From positions 1 to 30,089 of the IMG/VR virus record IMGVR_UViG_3300030110_003669: DNA of 30,089 bases; one strand, 5' to 3'. Positions 1 through 8,776 of this stretch are shown here, in pieces. Position 1 is the first letter of the stretch; every line of letters starts with the position of its first letter. Below the pieces are notes generated by a model that searched no databases, was not told the DNA's origin, and saw only the letters and a program-made list of their open reading frames with translations. The translations under genes and the position numbers were made by a program. This stretch comes from a virus.

Positions 1-3000
1 TGTCAATAGTAACATTTTGTGAACTATCTGCTGATAAGAAAGTAGTACCTCCAGTTTGAATAACCATCGCATTTGTGCTATGATTGTAATTTATCAATCC
101 AGCAATACTGCCATCTGAAAATATGATTCCACTTTGTTTATTATTAGGTGTTAATAATTCTATGTATGTGTGGTCATTTTCTTCTACGATTAGACTTGAA
201 TTTCCATCTGCTGGACTGAGACTTGCATCGGATGTCTGTATGTGTAATGTTGTATCAGGACTTGTGGTGCCGATTCCAATATCACCTTCCGTATGAACTG
301 AACCAAACGAACCAGTTGAAATGGCTGAACCACTTATTGTATTACCTGTTAAATTTAGAAGTTCTGTATTATTTACATCGAAATGTATTTCATTTACTGT
401 TTCAAAATCTATTTTAGTTTGTGCATCCTCACCAATAACTAAATCAGTTTTATAGATAGATTCAATAGTTGTCTGAGCTGCTGTGATAGCAATATCATTT
501 GCGTTTGCAGTAATACCATCACCGCCAACAACATTAATAGTTCTTGTTGAGGCTATTGTACCACCACCAGTTAATCCATCGCCGGCTGTAATTGATACAC
601 CGCTATGGTCTATATGTTCATTCGCTACGAACCCACTTAAATCATCGTGTACGATAGCACTATCATCAGTTGTGACTTCGTTAGCTGCTACACTAATACC
701 CGTTCCACCTATAACATTTAGTACTGAATTTGTGGCAGTCATTCCAGCGCCAGCAAATAGTGTTGCTACATCGTGTAATGCTTCTTTCTTTTGTGTTCCA
801 GTAGCACCGCCGTCTAAGAAAAGAATGTAATCTCCATCAGCAATAGCGGCTTCGCTAGCTTCAGATAAATCAACATCAACTTGATTTGCTTGCACATCTA
901 TTAAGTTTCCAGCACCTACGGCAAATGTTCTATCGCCTCCCAATGTTCCACCACCAGTTAAACCATCGCCAGCAGTTAAAGTTAGGGCTTCTAAGTCATC
1001 TACATTACCCTCTTCGGTTGTAACTCTTCCAGCCAAAGAAGATGAGAGTGCTGTGAAAGAACCACTAATAGCAGTCTGTAAATCTGAATCTGAAAAGTCT
1101 ACATTAAAAGTTCTATTAGCTGCTATAGTACCACCACCACTTAAACCAGTACCAGCAGTCAATGTTACTCCACTGTGGTCTATATGTTCATTAGCAACAA
1201 ATCCACTTAAATTATCGTGAACAATTGCTCCATCATCTGTTGTAACCTCATTAGCTGCTACACTAATACCTGTTCCACCTATAACATTCAATACTGAATC
1301 GGTAGCCGTCATACCAGCACCAGCCAATAATGTAGCTACATCAGCAAATGCTTCTTTCTTTAATGTGCCAGTAGCACCACCATCTAAAAATAATACATAG
1401 TCTCCATTTGCCAGAGCCGCTTCACTAGCTTCAGATAAATCTACATCGACTTGATTTGCCTGTACATCTATAAAATTACCAGCACCTACAGCAAATGTTC
1501 TGTCGCTAGCTAATGTTCCACCGCCTGTTAAACCATCACCAGCAGTCAAAGTTATAGCTTCTAAGTCATCTACATTACCCTCTTCAGTTGTAACTCTACC
1601 AGCTAATGATGATGAAAGAGCAGTAAAAGAACCACTAATGTTTGCGGCTAATGTAGAATCACCAAAATCAACTGCTAAATTTTCTGAGCCTTCATCTTTA
1701 AGTCCAGTTCCTGCGAAGTCACTAACATCTACTCCTATATTTTCTGAACCAAGGTCTTGTAAACCATCTCCTACAAAATCACTTACATCTATATTTAATG
1801 TTACTGAACCACCTAATGTTACAGAACCACCAGTTTTTAAACCATCACCAGCAGTTATTGTCACAGCATCTTCTGCTAGTTTAGCAATCGGTATTTCGTC
1901 ATTATCAATTTCAGCTACTATGGCTGCGGCTAATGTATCAGAAACTCCACTAGCTTCAATTCTTCCAAAAGAACCTGTAGAAGCAGCTGAACCACTAACT
2001 ATATCGCCTGTTAAGTTTAATAATTCTTTATTGTTTACATCAAAATGTATTTCGTTTACTGTTTCAAAATCTATCTTAGTTTGGGAATCTTCTCCAATTA
2101 CTAAATCTGCTTTGTATATAGACTCTATTGTAGTCTGAGCTGCTGTAATAGCAATATCGTTGGCATTTGCAGTTATACCATCTCCACCAACAACATTAAT
2201 AGTTCTTGTTGAGGCTATTGTTCCACCACCCGTTAAACCATCACCAGCAGTTATAGAAACTCCACTGTGGTCTATGTGTTCGTTTGCTACAAATCCACTC
2301 AAATCATCGTGAACAATTGCTGAATCATCCGTTGCAATATCATTAGCATTTACAGTTATACCAGTTCCAGCACCAACGTCTAGTGTGACTGCGCCAGTAG
2401 CACCACCACCTGTTAAACCATCACCAGCAGTTACACTCGTAATGTCTCCCTCACTAACTTGAAGTCTAGATGAAACAGAAGCTGAAAAGTCTGTTAGGTT
2501 AGTTGATGCTCCACCAAATCCAGCTACATTGACTGCGCCAAATGAACCTGTAGCTGAACTCGTTACATTACCCTCAAAATAAACATTTTGGTCATCTGGT
2601 TTCATATAGAAATTAATATGGTCATCCCCATCACTAGAAACACCGTGTTTAAAAACTAATGAGTCTTGTCCAGCAAATCCATTGGTTCTACCATCATTAT
2701 AAAAAACCCATTTTCTTTCACCATCACGATGAAGTTCAAATTTATTTAAGGTAGTACCTTTATTACCAATTTGAACAACACTTTCACCACTAGATGTTAC
2801 AAATAAATTTGAAGTTTTTATATCACCACTAGCAGTAAAATTAGTAACTGTTATGTCTCCGTCTACTGTAAGTAATGATGTTAATGAAGTTTTTGTTCCT
2901 ATGCCTATCTTATCATTACCAGCATCAACAAAAAACAGATTTGCGTCAGTATCACCCTCAACTCTAAAATCTAAGTCTGCTCCAGCTTCATTAAAAGTTA

Positions 3001-6000
3001 TTTCGCTCGTACTATCTTGAGTAAGGTCTATAAAATTAACACCACCGACTTGAATGTTTATATCATCATCTGTAAAATTTATAAATGTATCGGCATCACC
3101 TACGTGAAATATTTTGGCTGCAACACCTAAGTCTGTTCCATCAAATGTGAGATTAGCTTCTGCATTCATTGCGTCTGCACCAGTTGCAGTTAAGACTCTA
3201 TTATCCGAACCATTGGTCATAAAGTCTGATACATCTACAGAAATAGCATCAGATGCTACATCAATACCAGTTCCAGCTCCAACAGCAAATGATCTGTCAC
3301 TAGCCAATGTTCCACCACCAGTTAAACCATCACCAGCAGTTAATGTTCTACCCTCTAATGCTGTAGCTCTTGATGCTATACTAGAACTTGGTGCCGTAAA
3401 AGAACCACTAATAGCAGTCTGTAAATCTGAATCTGAAAAGTCTACTGTAAGTTCATTAGCTGCTACATCAATGCCTGTTCCACCTATAACATTCAATACT
3501 GAATTTGTTGCTGTCATACCAGCGCCAGCAAGTAGTGTCACTAAGTCTGCTAAAGCATCTTTCTTTAATGTGCCAGTAGCACCGCCATCTAAAAATAAAA
3601 CGTAATCACCATTAGCGATAGCCGCTTCAGCTGCCTCAGATAAATCAACATCAACCTGATTTGCTTGAACATCTATAAAGTTTCCAGCTCCTACTGCAAA
3701 TGTTCTGTCGCTAGCTAATGTTCCACCACCAGTTAAACCATCACCAGCAGTTAAAGTTAATGATTGAAAAGAACCACTAATGCCAGCTGCTGTAAAATCA
3801 CTTTCTTCATCTGTAATTCTACCAGCTAATGAAGAAGATAAAGCTGTGAAAGAACCACTAATTAAAGAATTAGCAGTTGCACCAAATGTAGAATTCCAAA
3901 TTCCATTGGTTATGGTAGTTCCATCTAAAGCACTATTAATCGTACTACCAGCTATTATATGAACGTGATTACCTTTTGCGTAATCAGCTACATTTCCATC
4001 AGAAGCAGTTGTTCCTATAGCCTCTGGATCTGCCTGATATGCTTGTAATGATGGGGCGGCTAGTGTACCAGCAACCTGACTATCGTTTGTAAAACTTTCT
4101 CTATTTATAGAAGTTCCAAAATTAGCTACTCCACTACCACCTCTGACTTCAATACCAGCGCCTGTCATTTTAATGAAACTATCTTCTGAGTTATATATTA
4201 ATAAACCTTGTGGTGTTAGTTCAACTTTTCTCGTATTACTACGAACAGAAAAATTATCAAATGTTATTTCTGTTTCAGGAAATTCTTTACTCGTACTTCC
4301 AACTACTGTTTTAGTAAATGTTTTCTTACCTAAATCTGAATTTACAGTTCCTTTGTTAGCTGCAAAAAGTGGTTTTTCAATATTGAATCCACCATCGTCA
4401 TTAATACTTCCTGTTAATATTAGTTTGACAAATCCTGCGGCAGCTGGCAATTCTGCTGAAGCACCAAAACTATTATATTGTCCACTTCCTAAAAAGTATT
4501 CACCATATCCGTTTGAAGCAGTATATTCATTTGCTGGTAAAAATGGTATGTATCCAACTTCATCTGAACCACTATACTCTAATCTAAAATATTGAGGACC
4601 TAATGCTCTGTCTTTTCCTAATGCCCCAAACGATGAACTAAATCTTGCAACAGAACTAAAACTTAAAGTATCACCAGCAGCAAAAGATGCTGTCATAATC
4701 TGAACTATTTCATACTGATTACTTCCTGAATAATTGTCAGAACCACCTGGAACAACAACATCTAAAGTAATATCACCACTTACTGCATCATCATCAGATA
4801 CATAACCACTTCTATCTGTTAGAGCAATAAAAGCGCCACCAGTCGTAGAAAAAGACCAACTGGTAATATTAGAGCCAGACCTACGATTTCTACCAGCTGC
4901 TACTGTCTGATCTTCAAAACTTTTGTTTTCGATATATTGTGTTCCACCACCTATTGTTTGAAACGATCCTGATTTTATAGATACTCTTTCAACACCTAAA
5001 TTATCTTTTACATTTAATCCGTGTGTAACACTACTTAATTCTACTGTTTCTTCTGCGTTTATAATTTTATTAGATTCTATATTAAATCCACCTATCTTAC
5101 CACCACTAAATAATACTTGTGAACCTGTTATTTGACCACTATCTTTTAATCTTAAATTTCCATTTGAACTTGATACGGAATTGCCAGTCAATACAAATCC
5201 ACCTATCTTACCACCTGTAAGTAATACTTTTGAACCTGTTATATCACCACTCTGCTTTACATTAAAATTATCAGATTGTATAAAAACTTCATTCTGATTA
5301 TCTGAAGCTGATATTGCCCAATTGTCTTTGTAAGCAAGTTTATCTTCTGTTATTGAAGCACCACCAATTATTCCACCTGTAAATAAAACTGAAGAACCAG
5401 TTACATCACCATTTTCTTTTACGTTAAAGTTTGAAGTACTAATAAACATATATTCATCTGTTGGCAATCCACCTGCTTTTGGACTACCACTTATGAATAT
5501 ATTAGCGCTATGAAACGAATGACTATCAGTAGTGAATCCACCTATCTTACCAGCGCTAGCAGTAATTGTTCCAATGAATGTAGCACCACTCGCTATAAGA
5601 ACACCATCTTTATCTACTGTAAAGTTCGGACCAAATTTAACAAAAGCATTATCAGGGTTTTCTACTGTCGGTGAAAAATCTATATAGTATTCATTTTTTA
5701 ATGACAAATTAGATTCACCTGAGTCACTACCTGGACCTTGGTCTGTCTTAAATATTGTAGAATTATCTGCGTTCATTGTGATATTACTACCACTAATCTG
5801 TCCATCTATTATTTGAAAGTCTCCAATATTACCACCCTCAGCAGTTATAATACCACTCATAGTAACATCGCCCTCTGGTGTTAGATGGAAGTTAGAAGAA
5901 CTTATTTCTATATTACCCTCAGAACCACTAACAAATTGTCCACCACCACCTAAGAAAAATTTAGATGAACTCATAATCAAATCAGTTCCATCAAATTGTA

Positions 6001-8512
6001 TTCTACTACCAGTTGGTTGTCCTACACTAAAAATTTCATTTTTACTATCTACGTGAAATTTAGATGAACTTATTTCTATATTACCACTAGAACCACTTAA
6101 AAATTGTAAACTCTGTCTACCCACAAAGAAAGCATCTGCTTGCACATCAAATACGCTTGGGCTAGTTCTAAATTTTAAAGAACCACTTTCTCCAACTAAT
6201 TCTAAACCAACACCTTTGTAACTATCCCCACTATCTGGCAATACAGAACCACTATAAATCATAAATCCATAAGAGCCTGATTGAGCTGATGCTGATATAA
6301 ATCCTTGATAGCCTATAGAACGAATAAAGCCAGACCCATCAGCACCATCTTTACCAGTTTCAGGTAGTTTTGAATCTACACCACCAAAGTGAATACCACT
6401 TCCAGTCGTATCTCCACCCAAAAACATATCACCACTTTGAATATTATCATTACCACTTATTACTATGTTAGCGCCAGTAAATACCGAACCAGTTGTAAAA
6501 GCGATTTCATCTGCTATATTATTATTTATATCATAAAATTCTGTTAAAAATTCTAAAGTCTCAGGTCTCTTATGTTGTAATTCAGCAGGCAGTTCTTGTT
6601 TAAATTGAATAAAGGCTGGTGAGAATCCTGTGTCAGCAGCTGGTCTAACAGAAACATCTGATATGTTCCACTTTCCTGAAACGACTCTAAACTGAACATT
6701 GGCATCACCAGTTAAATCTGAGTTAAAATTGTGACTTACTGTTCTGAAATCTTTTACTGAAGCCTCATCTGAATCTATTTCCAAAGCTCCCATTCTTTTT
6801 CCGTATTGAAATGGTTCTGATATTTGAGTTCCTGTAACATCATCAGTAAATAAATCTATTGCTTTATTCATAGAAGAACCTGAAACATATAACAACATTA
6901 ATGCTCGATTATCAGTTCCCTTTTCTGCTTTAGCTTTAAAAGATAAAGTATAATCTATTCCATCAGTTAAATCAAATTTGTAATCTTCTTTTAATTGAAA
7001 TTTTATTTGGTCTGTAAATGTCGATACACTTCCTGATAGCATAACGGAATCCAACATTGTTTCATTATCAAAAGAAGCCACAGTAGTTGATGTTGGGGCT
7101 GACAAACCATTTGTGCTACCTGAAACAACCCAATATGTATTTTTATCTTCTTCAGATACAAAGTAACCTGTTCTCTCACCAACACCTATAGAATCAGAAT
7201 TTACCATAAGTTCAGGTGACTCTAATGGAACTTCGGCTAATAATTTAAAATCATCAAAAGAACCCTCAGCCCTAACATAAATTTTTGCTTTAAATATATC
7301 ACCTGAAAAAGTTCTCATATCTCCTAATCTAACATCGGCATAAGAAACTATATTTTTTAAACTATAAGAAGCGCTAGGTTCTACTTCATAAAATACTTGA
7401 GCATTTGCTTGTAAAGGTAATACTATATATTCTCCCTCTCTATTTTGTTTTGTGAAAGGTGTACTTACATATGCTGTTGTATTATTTTCTAATTGTGCGA
7501 TTGATGCTGTATAATGTGTTGGATGATTTCTATCTCTCGTATCAGTTACTATTTGAAAAGAAATATCATCAGCAGTTCCTAATCCAACATCTGATAAAGC
7601 TCTATTGTCATAAATAGAAGATGTTATATCTGAAAATAAAATATCACCACCTATTTGAGTAGTATCAAATGTGTGGTCTCCACCTATAATTCTAAAACTA
7701 TATGGATATTCTATTGGAGAATTTCTTCGTTTTATTCTTCTAGATCTTGATGACCTACTATCTTTTCTAACACTTTGTTTTTTGGTAGATCGTTTATTAA
7801 ATTCTTTATCTGCTTTATCCCCTTTTACATCACCTTTTGGAGGACCTTCCCTTTTCACATCTCTTTTTTCTTTTATTCCAGCACCCTTTGCTAAGATTTC
7901 ATCTTCACCGCTTGAAGCTGGTGCTAGTTCAAATCCTGATGCTGGTAAACCCTCAATTTGAAATATTGAAGATGAAGCAATTGGAGATCCTTCTTCTCTT
8001 TCTAATGTACCAAATCTTTGTTCAATGGCTCTTAATTGTGGAGAAGCGTAAAATTTTATAGGTTGAGTATTTATCTCTGCTGGATTTATAATAACTTCAC
8101 GAGTAAGTCTTATATTATATGCTCCTCGAAACTCTTCTGGCACAGGTGTTACATCACTAAATTGACCAGGATCTTGTGGTATAAATTCTAACTCACCTAC
8201 GATTATTAACGTGGCGATTCCAGCAGCAGTATCATCATAAACCTCTACTGATATAGTTCTAGAAGTTCCCTCTAAATAATTCTGTACAGGTTCTGAATAA
8301 ATACTCTGTCCATTAGAATCTATAAAATCAATTTGTAACTCTGTTCCCTCTTTTAGATACGGAGAGACCTCTATAAGAAAAGCGCTCTTTCCTTGAGGTA
8401 GACTTTGTGGCATATCAGTAATAGTGATAAATCTAGAAGTTTCTCTATCATCAATTAATACATCTATGTTTTCAAGTCCGAGTAATTTATTGAATCGTTT
8501 GACAGCAGCCAT
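1..8512 (-). CDS. Giant tail fibre / adhesin protein, 3' end outside the window
   Basis: The minus-strand frame is open from the ATG at 8510-8512 to base 2, giving 2837 codons with no stop; the C-terminus lies beyond the window. An AGGA sits about 8 bases before the ATG. Visible regions are: residues 1-200, a possible baseplate-attachment part; 218-268, an Arg/Lys-rich linker; about 430-620, a jelly-roll or CBM4/9-like stretch (YTLSFKAKAEKG); about 800-870, repeats like NIEISSSNFHL; about 890-1145, five repeats of the KIGGF type; about 1587-2650, nine copies of a GDGLTGGG-type motif; and near 2750 GIGTTSPDTTLHI, which in many fibres precedes a self-cleaving Peptidase_S74 chaperone. The last point predicts, but does not show, an S74 domain downstream. 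Ser/Gly-rich composition and repeats suit a trimeric, host-contacting fibre. The gene stands alone after the DNA metabolism block. The fibre role is well supported; the receptor is unknown. Confidence 0.85.
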   Translation of the reverse strand, partial: MAAVKRFNKLLGLENIDVLIDDRETSRFITITDMPQSLPQGKSAFLIEVSPYLKEGTELQIDFIDSNGQSIYSEPVQNYLEGTSRTISVEVYDDTAAGIATLIIVGELEFIPQDPGQFSDVTPVPEEFRGAYNIRLTREVIINPAEINTQPIKFYASPQLRAIEQRFGTLEREEGSPIASSSIFQIEGLPASGFELAPASSGEDEILAKGAGIKEKRDVKREGPPKGDVKGDKADKEFNKRSTKKQSVRKDSRSSRSRRIKRRNSPIEYPYSFRIIGGDHTFDTTQIGGDILFSDITSSIYDNRALSDVGLGTADDISFQIVTDTRDRNHPTHYTASIAQLENNTTAYVSTPFTKQNREGEYIVLPLQANAQVFYEVEPSASYSLKNIVSYADVRLGDMRTFSGDIFKAKIYVRAEGSFDDFKLLAEVPLESPELMVNSDSIGVGERTGYFVSEEDKNTYWVVSGSTNGLSAPTSTTVASFDNETMLDSVMLSGSVSTFTDQIKFQLKEDYKFDLTDGIDYTLSFKAKAEKGTDNRALMLLYVSGSSMNKAIDLFTDDVTGTQISEPFQYGKRMGALEIDSDEASVKDFRTVSHNFNSDLTGDANVQFRVVSGKWNISDVSVRPAADTGFSPAFIQFKQELPAELQHKRPETLEFLTEFYDINNNIADEIAFTTGSVFTGANIVISGNDNIQSGDMFLGGDTTGSGIHFGGVDSKLPETGKDGADGSGFIRSIGYQGFISASAQSGSYGFMIYSGSVLPDSGDSYKGVGLELVGESGSLKFRTSPSVFDVQADAFFVGRQSLQFLSGSSGNIEISSSKFHVDSKNEIFSVGQPTGSRIQFDGTDLIMSSSKFFLGGGGQFVSGSEGNIEISSSNFHLTPEGDVTMSGIITAEGGNIGDFQIIDGQISGSNITMNADNSTIFKTDQGPGSDSGESNLSLKNEYYIDFSPTVENPDNAFVKFGPNFTVDKDGVLIASGATFIGTITASAGKIGGFTTDSHSFHSANIFISGSPKAGGLPTDEYMFISTSNFNVKENGDVTGSSVLFTGGIIGGASITEDKLAYKDNWAISASDNQNEVFIQSDNFNVKQSGDITGSKVLLTGGKIGGFVLTGNSVSSSNGNLRLKDSGQITGSQVLFSGGKIGGFNIESNKIINAEETVELSSVTHGLNVKDNLGVERVSIKSGSFQTIGGGTQYIENKSFEDQTVAAGRNRRSGSNITSWSFSTTGGAFIALTDRSGYVSDDDAVSGDITLDVVVPGGSDNYSGSNQYEIVQIMTASFAAGDTLSFSSVARFSSSFGALGKDRALGPQYFRLEYSGSDEVGYIPFLPANEYTASNGYGEYFLGSGQYNSFGASAELPAAAGFVKLILTGSINDDGGFNIEKPLFAANKGTVNSDLGKKTFTKTVVGSTSKEFPETEITFDNFSVRSNTRKVELTPQGLLIYNSEDSFIKMTGAGIEVRGGSGVANFGTSINRESFTNDSQVAGTLAAPSLQAYQADPEAIGTTASDGNVADYAKGNHVHIIAGSTINSALDGTTITNGIWNSTFGATANSLISGSFTALSSSLAGRITDEESDFTAAGISGSFQSLTLTAGDGLTGGGTLASDRTFAVGAGNFIDVQANQVDVDLSEAAEAAIANGDYVLFLDGGATGTLKKDALADLVTLLAGAGMTATNSVLNVIGGTGIDVAANELTVDFSDSDLQTAISGSFTAPSSSIASRATALEGRTLTAGDGLTGGGTLASDRSFAVGAGTGIDVASDAISVDVSDFMTNGSDNRVLTATGADAMNAEANLTFDGTDLGVAAKIFHVGDADTFINFTDDDINIQVGGVNFIDLTQDSTSEITFNEAGADLDFRVEGDTDANLFFVDAGNDKIGIGTKTSLTSLLTVDGDITVTNFTASGDIKTSNLFVTSSGESVVQIGNKGTTLNKFELHRDGERKWVFYNDGRTNGFAGQDSLVFKHGVSSDGDDHINFYMKPDDQNVYFEGNVTSSATGSFGAVNVAGFGGASTNLTDFSASVSSRLQVSEGDITSVTAGDGLTGGGATGAVTLDVGAGTGITVNANDIATDDSAIVHDDLSGFVANEHIDHSGVSITAGDGLTGGGTIASTRTINVVGGDGITANANDIAITAAQTTIESIYKADLVIGEDSQTKIDFETVNEIHFDVNNKELLNLTGDIVSGSAASTGSFGRIEASGVSDTLAAAIVAEIDNDEIPIAKLAEDAVTITAGDGLKTGGSVTLGGSVTLNIDVSDFVGDGLQDLGSENIGVDVSDFAGTGLKDEGSENLAVDFGDSTLAANISGSFTALSSSLAGRVTTEEGNVDDLEAITLTAGDGLTGGGTLASDRTFAVGAGNFIDVQANQVDVDLSEASEAALANGDYVLFLDGGATGTLKKEAFADVATLLAGAGMTATDSVLNVIGGTGISVAANEVTTDDGAIVHDNLSGFVANEHIDHSGVTLTAGTGLSGGGTIAANRTFNVDFSDSDLQTAISGSFTALSSSLAGRVTTEEGNVDDLEALTLTAGDGLTGGGTLGGDRTFAVGAGNLIDVQANQVDVDLSEASEAAIADGDYILFLDGGATGTQKKEALHDVATLFAGAGMTATNSVLNVIGGTGISVAANEVTTDDSAIVHDDLSGFVANEHIDHSGVSITAGDGLTGGGTIASTRTINVVGGDGITANANDIAITAAQTTIESIYKTDLVIGEDAQTKIDFETVNEIHFDVNNTELLNLTGNTISGSAISTGSFGSVHTEGDIGIGTTSPDTTLHIQTSDASLSPADGNSSLIVEENDHTYIELLTPNNKQSGIIFSDGSIAGLINYNHSTNAMVIQTGGTTFLSADSSQNVTID
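302..680 (-). repeat. Duplicated fibre module A, copy 1
   Basis: This segment of the giant fibre gene is a close copy of 1964-2342, in the same frame at an offset of 1662 bases (554 codons). Both encode a block with KIDFETVNEIHFDVNN, IESIYK and INVVGGDGITANANDI, ending in FVANEHIDHSG. Differences are mostly at third codon positions, which suggests an older duplication kept under protein-level selection. Confidence 0.85.
591..1070 (-). repeat. Duplicated fibre module B, copy 1
   Basis: This segment matches 1161-1640 at an offset of 570 bases (190 codons) and stays in frame. The encoded module includes FLDGGATGT, AGAGMTATNSVLNVIGG, DVQANQVDVDLSEA and one GDGLTGGG motif. It overlaps module A copy 1 at its upper edge, so the two duplications are nested rather than independent blocks. 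Confidence 0.85.
1161..1640 (-). repeat. Duplicated fibre module B, copy 2
   Basis: This is the near-tandem partner of 591-1070, 570 bases away and in frame. Much of the DNA is identical between the copies, for example the stretch around CTAAGTCATCTACATTACCC at 1561-1580. It is the best-preserved duplication in the gene. Confidence 0.85.
1964..2342 (-). repeat. Duplicated fibre module A, copy 2
   Basis: Partner of 302-680. Sequence match begins near CCAAAAGAACCTG and runs through the GDGLTGGG motif at 2222-2252 to the FVANEHIDHSG block. The spacing is a whole number of codons. Confidence 0.85.
3407..3782 (-). repeat. Partial fibre module B, copy 3
   Basis: A third, shortened copy of module B. 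The part from 3456 aligns with 1251 onwards at an offset of 2205 bases (735 codons). The first 45 bases, encoding DFSDSDLQTAISGSF, are almost the same as at 1058-1103. The copy lacks the short GRVTTEEGNVDDLEA segment present in copies 1 and 2. Confidence 0.75.
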
Positions 8513-8602
8513 TAAAAAATTCCTATTTATTGATTGTTAATAAATATCATTATTTAAATGTTTTAATATTTATTGTAAATACAAAGTATGGAGATTATCG
8601 GT
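8513..8602. promoter_or_regulatory. Divergent intergenic region with TATTTATTG repeats
   Basis: These 90 bases separate the fibre gene (minus) from the small ribbon-helix-helix gene (plus). TATTTATTG occurs directly at 8524-8532 and 8567-8575, and AATAAATA lies inverted at 8539-8546. AATAAATAT (8539-8547) and ATATTTATT (8566-8574) therefore form a perfect 9-bp inverted repeat. The AATAAATA cores resemble the T4 late -10 element TATAAATA. One at 8567-8574 points at the fibre gene and one at 8539-8546 points at the plus-strand gene, each with a plausible leader length. The region could hold promoters, an operator for the neighbouring protein, or both. In DNA this AT-rich some of the pattern may be chance. 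Confidence 0.45.
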
Positions 8603-8776
8603 ATGAAAAAGAAATATTCATTTACTATAGAAGAGAGCCTAATGGACTGGTTTAGACTGCATGTTAAAGAAGAGAGCACTACGATGAGCGCAGTCCTGAA
8701 TCAATATGTATTGAGTTTAAAAAGAGGTGAAAGTAAACCTAAGAATATATTATATTCTAATCAAATAAAACGTTAG
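8603..8776 (+). CDS. Ribbon-helix-helix (Arc/MetJ-type) DNA-binding protein
   Basis: A 57-residue protein and the only plus-strand gene accepted here. The layout matches a ribbon-helix-helix fold: a short strand (KYSFTI), a first helix (about residues 10-22, SLMDWFRLHVKEE), a turn with Ser/Thr, a second helix (TTMSAVLNQYVLSLKR) and a basic, probably disordered tail. Proteins of this fold usually bind DNA as dimers and often repress their own promoter. The ATG at 8603 is chosen because GGAG lies nine bases upstream; an in-frame ATG at 8588 would add five residues but has a poorer site. The 3' end overlaps the convergent nuclease/ATPase gene by 20 bases. The fold is inferred by eye from a short sequence; the target is unknown, although the repeats just upstream are a natural candidate. 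Confidence 0.6.
   Translation: MKKKYSFTIEESLMDWFRLHVKEESTTMSAVLNQYVLSLKRGESKPKNILYSNQIKR

Noticed and set aside
302-3782. The repeats as a CRISPR array or diversity-generating template repeat
   Set aside because: The units are long, in-frame protein-coding modules with third-position changes, with no uniform spacers and no reverse transcriptase or template/variable pair in the window.
483-4595. Plus-strand open frames of 60-166 codons across 483-830, 1638-2138, 3114-3605, 3780-3962 and 4173-4595
   Set aside because: They lie opposite the continuous minus-strand fibre frame, have odd Pro/Ser/Val-rich composition that mirrors the Gly/Thr repeats on the other strand, and lack ribosome sites. 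The repeated Gly-rich motif on the minus strand explains why stops are rare here.
6320-6365. Collagen-like repeat in the fibre (GKDGADGSG)
   Set aside because: Only about three Gly-x-y triplets are present, too few for a collagen-like segment.
7671-8061. Two overlapping plus-strand frames in the N-terminal part of the fibre gene
   Set aside because: They are antisense to the Lys/Arg-rich linker coding region, whose codons give Leu/Phe-rich shadows. No promoter or ribosome site was seen.
8588-8602. Upstream ATG at 8588 as start of the ribbon-helix-helix gene
   Set aside because: The GGAG that fits the ATG at 8603 lies inside this extension, and no comparable site precedes 8588.
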